Shown piece after piece: positions 6,963 to 15,800 of a stretch of 23,223 nucleotides of DNA. A program made the translations under genes and the position numbers. This DNA is from CAIUVD01 sp044338255 (lineage in GTDB: Bacteria; Planctomycetota; UBA11346). The stretch is from the NCBI GenBank assembly GCA_044338255.1, contig JBIILZ010000064.1:1-23223 (forward strand), written 5' to 3'. The notes under the pieces are model-generated. The model was not told the origin of the DNA, ran no database searches, and saw only the letters and a list, made by a program, of their open reading frames with translations. The number at the start of each line of letters is the position of its first letter. Position 1 is the first letter of the stretch.

Positions 6963-7796
6963 CTAGGCTTTGATCTCATTCCGGTAGACCTTAGGGGAAC
7001 GTTTGAATTTCTTCCTAAATTGCCGATAAAATCCACTGAGATCACCAAATCCGCAAGCCAGGGCCACCTCGGTGATTGGCATTTCCGTACGCATGAGGTG
7101 CCCCGCCCGTTCGAGACGAAGGCGTAGGATGCGCTGCAGTACGCTCTCCCCGGTCTTGCGACGTACCTGGGCGGTGAAGGCCCGATAGCTGAGGCGCGCG
7201 CGCGATGCGAGCTCGAGAATGCTGATGGGTTGGATACAGTGATCATCCAGCCAAGACAGTGTTTCGTCGAGACCATTATTAAAATCAGGCGTCGACTGTT
7301 CCTTCGCTGTTCTGGCTTCAATCTCCGCCAACACCCCCAGCAACTTCCCCCAGAGCGCGAGGCTGTCGGTATACCCGGATTCCCGCGTTCGATTTAGAAT
7401 CGCACCGATCAAACGGATGATCGATTCCCGGGTGGGCTGGACGATCGGAAAACCCGTGGCCAAGGTTTGCTCCAGGCGCGGCCACCCCGGTCCGCAGGCG
7501 GATTCCAGGCGGGTTTGGCCCACGCATATGCCGGCAATCACGGCCGTGGATCCAGGCGGATCTACCATCCGGTGGCGAAGGCCTGCGGGCACCAACAGCA
7601 GCATGTCTTCGTGCAGGGGAACAATCGTCCCCTCGCGCTCGATGCCTGCGTTGCCTGCCAGGACGAGGATAAATTTGTGCCAAGGTTCCGAACGCCAGGG
7701 CATCGACCAGTCCGGAGCATGGCGACTGATGAAGGCCGCGATGCCCGCGTCACCAAGTTTAATAGGTACGGGCGAGTGCCGAGATTTCAGGCGCAT
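6963..7796 (-). CDS. AraC-family transcriptional regulator
   Basis: This 277-residue protein has an N-terminal cupin-like sensor region, roughly residues 20-150, with a WHKFILVLAGNAGIEREG strand pattern and an HEDMLLLVPAGLRHRM box typical of the fold. A C-terminal AraC double helix-turn-helix lies at about residues 180-277 (ILELASRARLSYRAFTAQVRR, then ITEVALACGFGDLSGFYRQF and KKFKRSPKVYR). It is divergent from the Rieske oxygenase with about 86 bp between starts, so control of that gene is the natural inference. The effector is unknown. The stop codon TAG lies within the CTAG that borders the MITE-like element, so the insertion happened exactly at the end of the gene without altering the protein. 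The ribosome-binding site before 7796 is weak. Confidence 0.9.
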   Translation of the reverse strand: MRLKSRHSPVPIKLGDAGIAAFISRHAPDWSMPWRSEPWHKFILVLAGNAGIEREGTIVPLHEDMLLLVPAGLRHRMVDPPGSTAVIAGICVGQTRLESACGPGWPRLEQTLATGFPIVQPTRESIIRLIGAILNRTRESGYTDSLALWGKLLGVLAEIEARTAKEQSTPDFNNGLDETLSWLDDHCIQPISILELASRARLSYRAFTAQVRRKTGESVLQRILRLRLERAGHLMRTEMPITEVALACGFGDLSGFYRQFRKKFKRSPKVYRNEIKA

Positions 7797-7882
7797 GCCG
7801 GATCATCCAATAATAATTTGGTCATTTCAACCAAGATTTATCATTGTTACCAGATATAAAAGCCAACAGGAGCCTGATCTGC
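7797..7882. promoter_or_regulatory. Divergent promoter region, araC-type gene / Rieske gene
   Basis: This 86-bp interval is markedly AT-rich compared with its surroundings (runs such as AATAATAATTTGG and CCAGATATAAAA). It must contain the start signals for both flanking genes. GATATAAA, about 25 bases upstream of the oxygenase start, is a plausible -10-like element, and AGGAG lies nine bases before the ATG at 7883. No clean pair of AraC half-sites could be fixed by eye. Confidence 0.55.
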
Positions 7883-8896
7883 ATGTCAAATACCTCGTTG
7901 TCACCGAGTGAATCCCTTCCATTCACCGTCCTGCGCCGGACCTGGCAACCGGTCATGAACGCCAGGGATCTCACGCCTGGAAAGCCGCATACGGTCACGT
8001 TACTCAATGAGCGCATCGCCGTGTGGCGCGACTCGACCGGGACTCCCTGTGCGGTCAAAGATCACTGTCCACATCGTGGTGCCCGATTCGGGATCGGGTC
8101 GGTCCACGGCAACGATATTGTCTGTCCCTACCATGGCTGGCGATTTTCCGGGCGCGGCGCCTGCACGGTAGTCCCGTCCTTGGGGACTTGCACGCCTCCC
8201 GCCGGATTTGCCATCAAGGGTTTCGAAGCTACCGAACGCTACGGATTCGTGTGGGTTCTGCTCGAAGGACCGGCCATCAGTCCGATTCCTGACATTCCTG
8301 CCTTTGAGGATCCGGCGTGGACTTATATCGTCGCGGACCCGATGGAGTTCGCCTGCGGGTACCGGCGTGAAATCGAAAACTACTTGGATATGAGCCACTT
8401 TGCGTTTGCCCACGCGTCCAGCCTCGGAACGGCGGCAAGTCCGATCATTGATCGATTCGAAGTCCACGACCATGAAGATGGATTCCGCATGGAGGCTGAA
8501 TTCCCTGCCCTCGACGGCGCGGACGCGCATCTTTCCCGTCTACAATCAGCCCATCATCGCAGTCAACGGTGCCACCTCCCGAATGTCACGACCATTCGTC
8601 AGCAATGGCCGGATGGAAATGCCCGGGTCCTGGTCCATGTCCCGAGTCCGATCACACCGACGTCCTGCCGTGTATTCTGGTCCGTCGCCATTTCACCGAA
8701 TTTTGACGGTCCCCCACCCGCGGATCAGCTGCGTTTCGCCGTTCATGTCCTGGATGAGGATCGCCGGATGTGCGAAAATCAGGATCCTCCCGAGGTGCCC
8801 ATGGAGGTCGAGGAGTGTCGGCTTGTCCCAGCGGATCGACTAGCAACGACGTTTCGTCGGACATTCAAATCCTTCTGCATCAATAACGCACCGTAG
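7883..8896 (+). CDS. Rieske non-heme iron oxygenase, alpha subunit
   Basis: This 337-residue aromatic-ring-hydroxylating or O-demethylating type oxygenase component has a Rieske [2Fe-2S] site C62-P-H64 and C81-P-Y-H84. Its mononuclear iron site is in ENYLDMSHFAFAH, with D169 as bridging aspartate and H172 and H177 as ligands. The C-terminal half matches the family pattern RSQRCHLPN, WPDG, CRVFWSVAISP and EDRRMCENQDPPEVP. The organisation resembles VanA or toluenesulfonate methyl-monooxygenase-like proteins, but the substrate cannot be read from sequence. The start at 7883 is preferred because AGGAG lies nine bases upstream; an earlier in-frame start at 7844 lacks a good site. No reductase or ferredoxin gene is adjacent, so the electron donor must be encoded elsewhere. 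The divergent AraC-type gene is the likely regulator. Confidence 0.92.
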   Translation: MSNTSLSPSESLPFTVLRRTWQPVMNARDLTPGKPHTVTLLNERIAVWRDSTGTPCAVKDHCPHRGARFGIGSVHGNDIVCPYHGWRFSGRGACTVVPSLGTCTPPAGFAIKGFEATERYGFVWVLLEGPAISPIPDIPAFEDPAWTYIVADPMEFACGYRREIENYLDMSHFAFAHASSLGTAASPIIDRFEVHDHEDGFRMEAEFPALDGADAHLSRLQSAHHRSQRCHLPNVTTIRQQWPDGNARVLVHVPSPITPTSCRVFWSVAISPNFDGPPPADQLRFAVHVLDEDRRMCENQDPPEVPMEVEECRLVPADRLATTFRRTFKSFCINNAP

Positions 8897-9009
8897 AGCA
8901 TAAGGCGGGATCGCCGACGCTCTGTCTGGCTGGGACGGTGGCACGAGTTCGTGTGGCGCTGATGCCGTGTCGTCGGCTGGAGCCACCCCAGTGATGAGGA
9001 TACCCTCAG

Positions 9010-9209
9010 AGGTTGTGAAGAAACATAACCAAGGACTGGATGGTTATCGGAAAGTGGCAGCAAGGATGACTTCACTCGCAATAGCAGCGCTATTGCGAGT
9101 GGAGTCAGACGCCGCTGACGCCTGCCGAGACCCCCGTTCAGACCGCCGGGCACGCTGGGATCCGAAGCAGGCAAAGGGCCTGCTGAGTGTAAGGTTTTTT
9201 TCACAACCT
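9010..9209. mobile_element. 200-bp MITE-like element with 5-bp target duplication
   Basis: Exactly 200 bp lie between direct repeats CTCAG (9005-9009) and CTCAG (9210-9214). The termini are inverted: AGGTTGTGAAGAAAC against GTTTTTTTCACAACCT. The element carries an internal 41-bp palindrome at 9067-9107 and a smaller AGCAGGC/GCCTGCT hairpin near its right end. It has no coding capacity, so it would be moved in trans. The region 8897-9004 between the oxygenase and this element shows nothing I can assign. Confidence 0.8.
9067..9107. repeat. 41-bp palindrome inside the 200-bp MITE-like element
   Basis: The 19-bp arms run from TGACTTCACTCGCAATAGC around an AGC loop to the complementary arm, with one mismatch. 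The stem is long and would form a stable hairpin in single-stranded DNA or RNA. It lies off-centre in the element and so is not simply the middle of the terminal inverted repeat. Confidence 0.8.
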
Positions 9210-9340
9210 CTCAGGCATGAGCCATCTCCACACCGCTATCAGCGCGGCGGCCTTGACATCAGATTGACGAGGCGGATGAGACGGCGGTGTTGGGAAGATC
9301 ACAGGAAGGGCCGCCTATTCATGGCGGCAAGCATGACTAG

Positions 9341-9500
9341 GAGCCTGTCGGGAATAGATGACCGAGGATGGCGAAGGCATCGTACGGCAGATCCAAGGCG
9401 GCAAAGCGGGCGGATAGCGGGAGCTATCTGACCGTTTTGCCAACGCCGGAGATGCCGTACGAGACCGAGTCAGCCGACCGATTCTATTCCCGACAGGCTC
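9341..9500. mobile_element. 160-bp MITE-like element, copy 2 (CTAG target)
   Basis: This element has the same length and arrangement as 6803-6962 and is flanked by CTAG at 9337-9340 and 9501-9504. The termini are GAGCCTGTCGGGAATAG against CTATTCCCGACAGGCTC, and the interior is almost identical to copy 1. Where the left arm differs from copy 1 (GGGAATAG instead of GGAGATAGG), the right arm changes to match, so pairing is kept. The two copies bracket the AraC/Rieske module. Confidence 0.85.
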
Positions 9501-9541
9501 CTAGGTTCGCCGGGGAATCGCCCGAGCTTTATCGGAGAGCG

Positions 9542-9882
9542 ACGATCGCCGTTTCTTTTCAGAACAATTCACCGGACGGCTGCCAGGGTATTGCATGAAT
9601 TCACACAACAGAAGTCTTATTCGATACAAGACGAAGAAGAATTGGTTCGATCGTTGCGTAAACATACGTTCGATGTCGAGTCCGGTAATTGGTACCATCA
9701 TCTTCTTCATCAACGATCGCCGTCTCTTTTCAGAACGATTCACCGGACCGCTGCCAGAGTATTGCATGAATTCACACAAATAAAGTCTCCTTGGATACAA
9801 GATGATAATTGATTTTATCGCTGCCTAAACATACCGTCAACGTCGAGCCCGGTAATTGGTATCATCATCTTCTTCAACTCTC
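9542..9882 (+). repeat. Two tandem 171-bp leader repeats
   Basis: Unit A (9542-9712) and unit B (9713-9882) both begin ACGATCGCCGT and share CTTTTCAGAAC, TATTGCATGAATTCACACAA and GGTAATTGGTA-CATCATC at the same spacing. They end just before the first lipoprotein gene at 9904. They are AT-richer than the surroundings and carry no convincing gene; short open frames simply repeat the same translation. The most likely reading is a duplicated promoter or 5' untranslated leader for the downstream lyase-like gene. Confidence 0.8.
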
Positions 9883-9903
9883 ACGAGAAAGGCGGAATCA
9901 ACC

Positions 9904-12711
9904 ATGATACCACGGAGATCAGCTCATCTGGCGATGACGGCTTTTACCCTAAGCCTATTTCTTTGTTCCTGTGGCGGCCAGGATACGATTCCTGCATCGA
10001 CTGAAGTGGGAAGCGAGACCGCGGCCAGGCCGGCCATCGGCCAGGACACCGCGACCAACACTCCAGGAACGCCAGCCAATCAGGGCGATCCTCGCACCGA
10101 TGTTCCGGTCGCCACCGATGCCGAGCGCGAGGCGGCCACGGTTCTCGCCAAGCATCTGGATATGGATCGTCCCGGCATGGAACCCTTCCGCGCCGCCCTC
10201 GCGCGCCGCGACCATCGCGGCCTTCTCGCGCTGTTCCGCGAGCGCCTGGTGAAACGCCTGCGGGCAACCGACTATAGCAGGGAGAAACCGAGGGTCGAGA
10301 CGCTCCGGACCTATACCTCCGATGCCGAGATGATGCTCGGACGGATGACGCCGGAGCAGTATAAAGCGGCCTACAAGCGCGAGTGGCGGGACGAGTTCTC
10401 GAAGATATCCCCGGAAGATTTCCCGCTCCTCCAGGAGGCCGGGCTCATGGCTCCCCTTGGTACTCCGGTCCGCTGGCTGGGGGCGCAGGGCAACACCGAT
10501 CGCGTGGGCTACTACATGGGGGCCTGGGGCGGTGGCGGCTGGTGCTACAACACCGCCCTGGTGGACGCCTGGTGGTGGAGCGGCAAGACCGAATACAAAG
10601 ATCGCTGGCTGGAGGTCACCGGCGGGTATCTCCACGAATTCTTCACCAAGTCGACGAGGGAGAAGCTGAATGCACTGGGTGTCAAACCCAATGCCTTCTT
10701 CCACCTGCATACGGCCTGGCGCGTTCAGGCCTTGCTCTCCTCCCTGGCCCTCATCTGCAAGTACCCGGATCATGCGCAGGAGCCGCCCAAGCATGACTGG
10801 ATGAACCATTACCCCTCCGAGGCGCTGCAGAAGGAGTTCATGGCCGCCGGGGCTCCGATGACCGCAGAGCTCACGGTGGAACAGCTTGAGGCAATCCCTG
10901 CCGTCCCTCTGGCCTGGATCGCCATCGGCATGGTGGACGAACTGGCCCCATTCCTCGTCGAGGCGTACGTCACCGGCGACTACTTTTTCGCCAACCAAAA
11001 TTACGACGGCATCGTATCCGTAGCAACGGTTGCCTATCTCTTTCAGGAACTCAAGGCCGCGGGGGATCTCGGGGCGACGGCCGATCGGGCATTACCGTGG
11101 TGGGCGGATCGCGTGATCTTCCGGGATGGCGGCCCCCTGGAGCAATGCTGGGGTTACAGCGGTGGCTACTCGAAGTCCTTCGCCGGACTCGTCGGCCGCT
11201 TCGAGGCGCTGGGCCACAAGGCCGCCTGGATGGACGAGATCGGGAAGCTCTCGAGCCTGACGGCGGCCTTCTGGGACGGGCTGCAGGCGCCGCGGGGGAT
11301 CCTGCCTTGTGTCGGCAATCTCAAATACGGCTCCCTGGCTCCCACCGGCAAGGCCGATCCTCAGGTATCGACCTATTTCCCCTTCAGCGGCTATGCGGCG
11401 CTACGCACCCCGGGCACGGCGAAGGACCAGCTCTACCTAATGTTCGCCAACTCCCGGCGCTCGGTGGGGCACAAATCCCCGAACACCGGCTCCATCCATG
11501 TCAGCGCCTACGGGCGCGACCTGATCGTTCCGGGCGGATCGCCGTCCTACAGCCTCACCCCTCCGGAAGGGAAGGCCGAGGAGGCCGCCTTCGACAACTA
11601 CGCGGCGGAGCATTCGACCCTGAAGAACAGCACCATGGTGGTCAATGGCCTGAGCCAGGCCTCCACCGACCGGGGACGCTTCAACGAATTGCTCGACTCG
11701 GCCTCCAAGGTTCCGGTCCATGCCCGCTGGCTGTCGGATCCGGAGTTCGACTACGTGGAATCGCGTTGGTGCGGCTATGAACGGCGCATGAGTAACAGCA
11801 TGAGTGCGCCGGTCGAGGAGCGCATCCCGGACATCGAACACCGCCGCCGGGTGGTCTTCGTGAAGCGGGCGGGCCTGTGGTTGATCACCGACCTCATGAC
11901 CTACAGCGATGCCCTGGAGCCCCAGGGGAAGGCACGCGGTGGGATGTACTCTTTGGAGGACCGTCAGCCCGCCAAGGCGTCACCGTCGCCCTACCGCTTC
12001 ACGCAGATCTGGAACATGGCTCCGCCGCCCGACGAGAAACGGCATCATGCCGGATTCACCGAGGGACAGGTCGTCGTCGATAAAGACGCCCGCCGCATCC
12101 GCACCACGGATCCGTCGGGGGCGAACGTCGAGCTGTTGCACTTCATCGGCCGGGACCTGCGCTACGAGAAATATTTCGGCCTCAAGAACCCCAAGCAGTA
12201 TCTGGGTTGGATGGTCGACGGAAAAGGCGCTCCGGCCACGCCACGGGTGGATGTCCACGCCGTCTGGGAACAGAGCCGGGAGGAACTTGTGGCCGGCAAG
12301 GCGGTCCCGCTGGTGACGGTCATCGCGCCCAGCCGCACCGCCACCTCGATCATCAAGGAGGTGAAAGCGCGCGTCGAACAGGAGGGCCGGATCGCCGGCT
12401 GCGAGCTCATCGGCGTGGATGGGAGCGCCATCACGATGCTGGCGAGCGCCACGCCGTCGAGGCTCACATCGGGAAAGTTCGCCGCCCATGCCGAACTGCT
12501 GGTGCTGATGCGTGCGCCAGGGGAAACCGTCCAGCGCGGGATCGTCCTGGGCTGCCAAGGTCTGAGCGTGGGCGGCAATTACGATGCCTGGCACCCGGTG
12601 GAGACACCCGACTTCGAGTTCAGCTTCGATGGCAAGAAGATCCAGTTCGTCGCGGCTATCACGGTGCCAACCGGGGATCCAGCCGTGTTGAAGGCGAGCG
12701 GGTCGAAGTGA
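9904..12711 (+). CDS. Secreted heparinase II/III-like lipoprotein (gene A)
   Basis: This 935-residue protein has a lipoprotein signal peptide (MTAFTLSLFLCSC, lipid cysteine C23) followed by a Ser/Thr/Pro/Gly-rich spacer. An alpha-helical toroid-like region runs from about residue 70 to 450 and includes NAFFHLHTAWRVQALLSSL and GGPLEQCWGYSGGY, where Y418 sits where the family's catalytic Tyr is expected. From about residue 490 a beta-sandwich region typical of heparinase II/III begins: FPFSGYAALR, GHKSPNTGSIHVSAYGR with H523, and STLKNSTMVVNG. The expected activity is eliminase cleavage of uronic-acid polysaccharide outside the cytoplasm (family inference; the substrate is unknown). The start at 9904 follows AAAGGCGG at six bases, while an upstream in-frame start would spoil the signal peptide. 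Unlike genes B and C it lacks the HEAT-like region. It is followed 112 bp later by gene B. Confidence 0.85.
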   Translation: MIPRRSAHLAMTAFTLSLFLCSCGGQDTIPASTEVGSETAARPAIGQDTATNTPGTPANQGDPRTDVPVATDAEREAATVLAKHLDMDRPGMEPFRAALARRDHRGLLALFRERLVKRLRATDYSREKPRVETLRTYTSDAEMMLGRMTPEQYKAAYKREWRDEFSKISPEDFPLLQEAGLMAPLGTPVRWLGAQGNTDRVGYYMGAWGGGGWCYNTALVDAWWWSGKTEYKDRWLEVTGGYLHEFFTKSTREKLNALGVKPNAFFHLHTAWRVQALLSSLALICKYPDHAQEPPKHDWMNHYPSEALQKEFMAAGAPMTAELTVEQLEAIPAVPLAWIAIGMVDELAPFLVEAYVTGDYFFANQNYDGIVSVATVAYLFQELKAAGDLGATADRALPWWADRVIFRDGGPLEQCWGYSGGYSKSFAGLVGRFEALGHKAAWMDEIGKLSSLTAAFWDGLQAPRGILPCVGNLKYGSLAPTGKADPQVSTYFPFSGYAALRTPGTAKDQLYLMFANSRRSVGHKSPNTGSIHVSAYGRDLIVPGGSPSYSLTPPEGKAEEAAFDNYAAEHSTLKNSTMVVNGLSQASTDRGRFNELLDSASKVPVHARWLSDPEFDYVESRWCGYERRMSNSMSAPVEERIPDIEHRRRVVFVKRAGLWLITDLMTYSDALEPQGKARGGMYSLEDRQPAKASPSPYRFTQIWNMAPPPDEKRHHAGFTEGQVVVDKDARRIRTTDPSGANVELLHFIGRDLRYEKYFGLKNPKQYLGWMVDGKGAPATPRVDVHAVWEQSREELVAGKAVPLVTVIAPSRTATSIIKEVKARVEQEGRIAGCELIGVDGSAITMLASATPSRLTSGKFAAHAELLVLMRAPGETVQRGIVLGCQGLSVGGNYDAWHPVETPDFEFSFDGKKIQFVAAITVPTGDPAVLKASGSK

Positions 12712-12823
12712 CAGCCATTGGCAGGTCATTGTACCGCAAGCAGGAACCTGGTCCTGCCCTTTTGCAAATCCATTTTCACCACAGGCAGCCGGATCGACTT
12801 ATTGCGCTGCTGAGGAGTTATGC

Positions 12824-15800
12824 ATGAAATCTCGATACTTCGTCTTCGCCTGCGTGAAAACCATGGCGCTGATCACCGCGCTCGGCTCCTGCAGCCACAA
12901 GGAAAGATCGGATAATCCATCGATGCAGCCACGAGATCCGGCCGTAGGCGATGCCGTCATCCACAGCGACGCGACTGCCAGCCCGGATGCGACCGCCAGC
13001 AGGGCGGTTGCCCCGGCGGCTCCGGTCACTGCCAGAACGGAGCCGGAGAAGACGAACATCACCGCCGACGGAGGAAATCCAACTGCCGATGCCCTCATGA
13101 ACGACTTGTCGTCGAAGGAACTCACCAGACTCCACACCGCGACCGAAGCCCTGGTCGCTCGCGGCGCCCAGGCCGTTCCCGCGCTGGCCATCCGCCTGGC
13201 ATCGGAGCCGGACCTGGCGATACGCCTGAAGATCTGCGAAGTTCTCGCCCGCCTTCGGGGCAATGCGGCCGCAGGCTTGCCGGCGCTGGAAGCCGTCGTG
13301 GTCTCCGACCGTGGCCCTGCCCGCGAAGTCGCGGCACGGGCCATGAACTGGATCCTTTGCGACCAGCCCAGCGGCCAGGCGCCTGCGGACTCGCCGGACT
13401 GGAAGCGGATCGCATCCGCGCTGCTTGCCGATCTCAGCGCCCCGGATCCGAAGGTGCGGGACGGCGCTGCGCGGTCGGTAGCCTTCCTTGCGCCCTGCCT
13501 CGATGCAGCGAACCGGGAGCTGCTGATCCCCGTGCTCATCGCGCTCACCGAAGACTCAACCGTTGAGCAGCATTCGGCTACCTATGCGTTCATCCCCACC
13601 ACCTCAAGTCGTCCCGTCGCCGAAGCGGCGGCCTGGGCGCTCGAGCAATTCGGTCTCGGCGAACCGCGCATCGCCGCCTGCCTGCAGGTCTTTTACGGCA
13701 AACCTTTTTTCGCCGGACTCGATCTCTCCAGGCCGGAGCTGAAGGATATCTCCGCCTTGGTCGCCGCCGGCGATTACGGGACAGCCCTGCGGCTCTACAA
13801 GCGGATGTTCCTCGAACGCCTGGCCAAGCTCGAATTCGGCGAGCCCTGGGACTGGGGCCGGGCCGGCGATGTCAAACTGCTGCTCTCGAACCACCTCAAG
13901 GCTGCCCAATATGCGGCCAAGACCGGCGTCACCCGCTACGTCGGGGCGCCCGGGGCCATGGACTGGTTCATCGACGAGCCGCAGAACAATTGCTGGCCTG
14001 AATTCACCCACCGCATGACCTGGACCGGATATCTCCTGAAGTCGTCCGAGCCGGCGGGATTCGCTAAGACCGGGAACCCGGATTGCCTCCGTCTGTGGCT
14101 GGGCGCCTTCAGCGACTTCGATTCCAATATCCGCCACCAGTTCGCGATCGCTAAGGAGCAGTACACCGGGATCGGGATTGGCAACGTGTGGTGGGGCCAT
14201 GACGGCGGCGTTTTCGGCTGGCTGCTGCAGCAGGCCTTCCGGCTCGAGGCGCGACTCAACGGCTTGGCTCTGGCGGCGCGGACCCATCCCCAGGCGACCG
14301 ATGCCGTGCTCTCCGAGATCGTCCTCGCCAAGTTCCTCATGGCCACTACCAAGGACATGGACTATATCGTGCCATGGCTGACGAATAGGAATGTGGTCGC
14401 GGAGACCAGGGTGCCGGCCAACCAGCTCATGCATGGGGTGAACGCCGTGATCAAAGGGCGCATCGCCCTGGCTGACTTCAAACAGGCGAGCGGGTGGTCT
14501 GCCGGCATCACCACCTATATCGACATGATGCCGATGTATCCGGACGGGACGGAACTAGAGCAGGCCTTCTGGTACAACGGCGGAGTCATCGAATTCGCAA
14601 AGAAGTTCGAGGAGACCTTCCCCTCAAACGAGAACGTCGAGCGGATGAAGCGCATGGCCGTCTATGCCATGCGCTTCCTGGCCTGCATCGCACGTCCGAA
14701 TGACGGTACAACGCCCGGCGAAGCCAAGACCCATAAGCGGGTATCCATGCCTGCCGGGTATGATGACCAGCTGACCAGGCTGATCACCAGCCGTCTGGAC
14801 GAGAACAGCGGGGCACAGCAGAAGCTGGGCGTACAGCCGCCGGGACGGGACGTCACCACCCCGGCCCCGGCCGCATCAGGAAGTTCACTCTCGGCACCGG
14901 TTTTCGATTCGGTGGCCTTCCCCTACAGCGGCTACTACATCTTCCGCAATGGATGGGCGCGCGAAGCGATCCACCTCTACTTAAAGGGCGGACGCAAAGG
15001 TACCGGCCACAGCGCTGCCACTTCGAACCAGATCCAGCTCACCGCCTGGGGCCGGATCCTGCTGACCCGGGGCGGATCAGGGCTATACGGGCCAGGGCCA
15101 TTTCCCGGCTATGACGAATACATCAATTCGTCGTTCAGCTACAATACCATCACCGTGGATGGCAAGACGCAGGCGAACCCGGGAATGCCGCTGCAGAAGA
15201 CTCCCGTAGCCTGTCGCTGGCTCACCTCGCCGGCCTTCGATTTCGCCGAGGGACGGCACGAGGCCGGTTACGATGGCGTCGCGGATCCGGTCGTACATGC
15301 ACGGCAGGTCATCTTCCTCAAGAAGGCTGGTATCTTCCTGGTACGCGACCGGATGCAGGCGGCCCAGGAGCACACCTATGCCCAAACCTGGTGCCTAGCG
15401 AAGGATTTCACCCCGGCGCAGGTGCAGTGCGATGGCGCCGCCCAGGCCGTGCGCACCCAGGATCCGAACGGCCCGAACTTGGAGATCCTCCACGTCGGCG
15501 GGGCAACGGTGACCTACTCGACCAGTCATGGAGAGAAGACGCCAGTCGTGCGCGGCTGGCGGGACAAGGAGTTCCCGGCGGTGGATGTGGTTGCCTCCTG
15601 GCGCGGGACGGAAACGCAGCTGCTCACGCTCCTGTGTCCGTCCGGACCACAAGGGACGCCGATCGCATCGGTGGAGCGCCGCGCCATCGATGCCGCCTCC
15701 ACCTTCGCCATCCACCTCAAGGATGGATCGAGGATCGAGGGAAGCTGCACCATGGGCACCGCCAAGACCCTGTCTGCCGGTGGCTGGACCGCCACCGCCG

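Noticed and set aside
8400..8843. Apparent frameshift in the Rieske oxygenase near 8520
   Set aside because: The original frame continues with family-consistent motifs (RSQRCHLPN, WPDG, CRVFWSVAISP, EDRRMCENQ) to the stop, so the gene is intact.
9591..9812. Small plus-strand and minus-strand frames in the tandem leader repeat
   Set aside because: They only restate the 171-bp duplication. The period is a multiple of three, so frames stay open trivially. No ribosome-binding site or family match is seen.
11980..12729. A 249-codon minus-strand frame opposite gene A
   Set aside because: It is antisense to the heparinase-like domain with no recognisable protein features.
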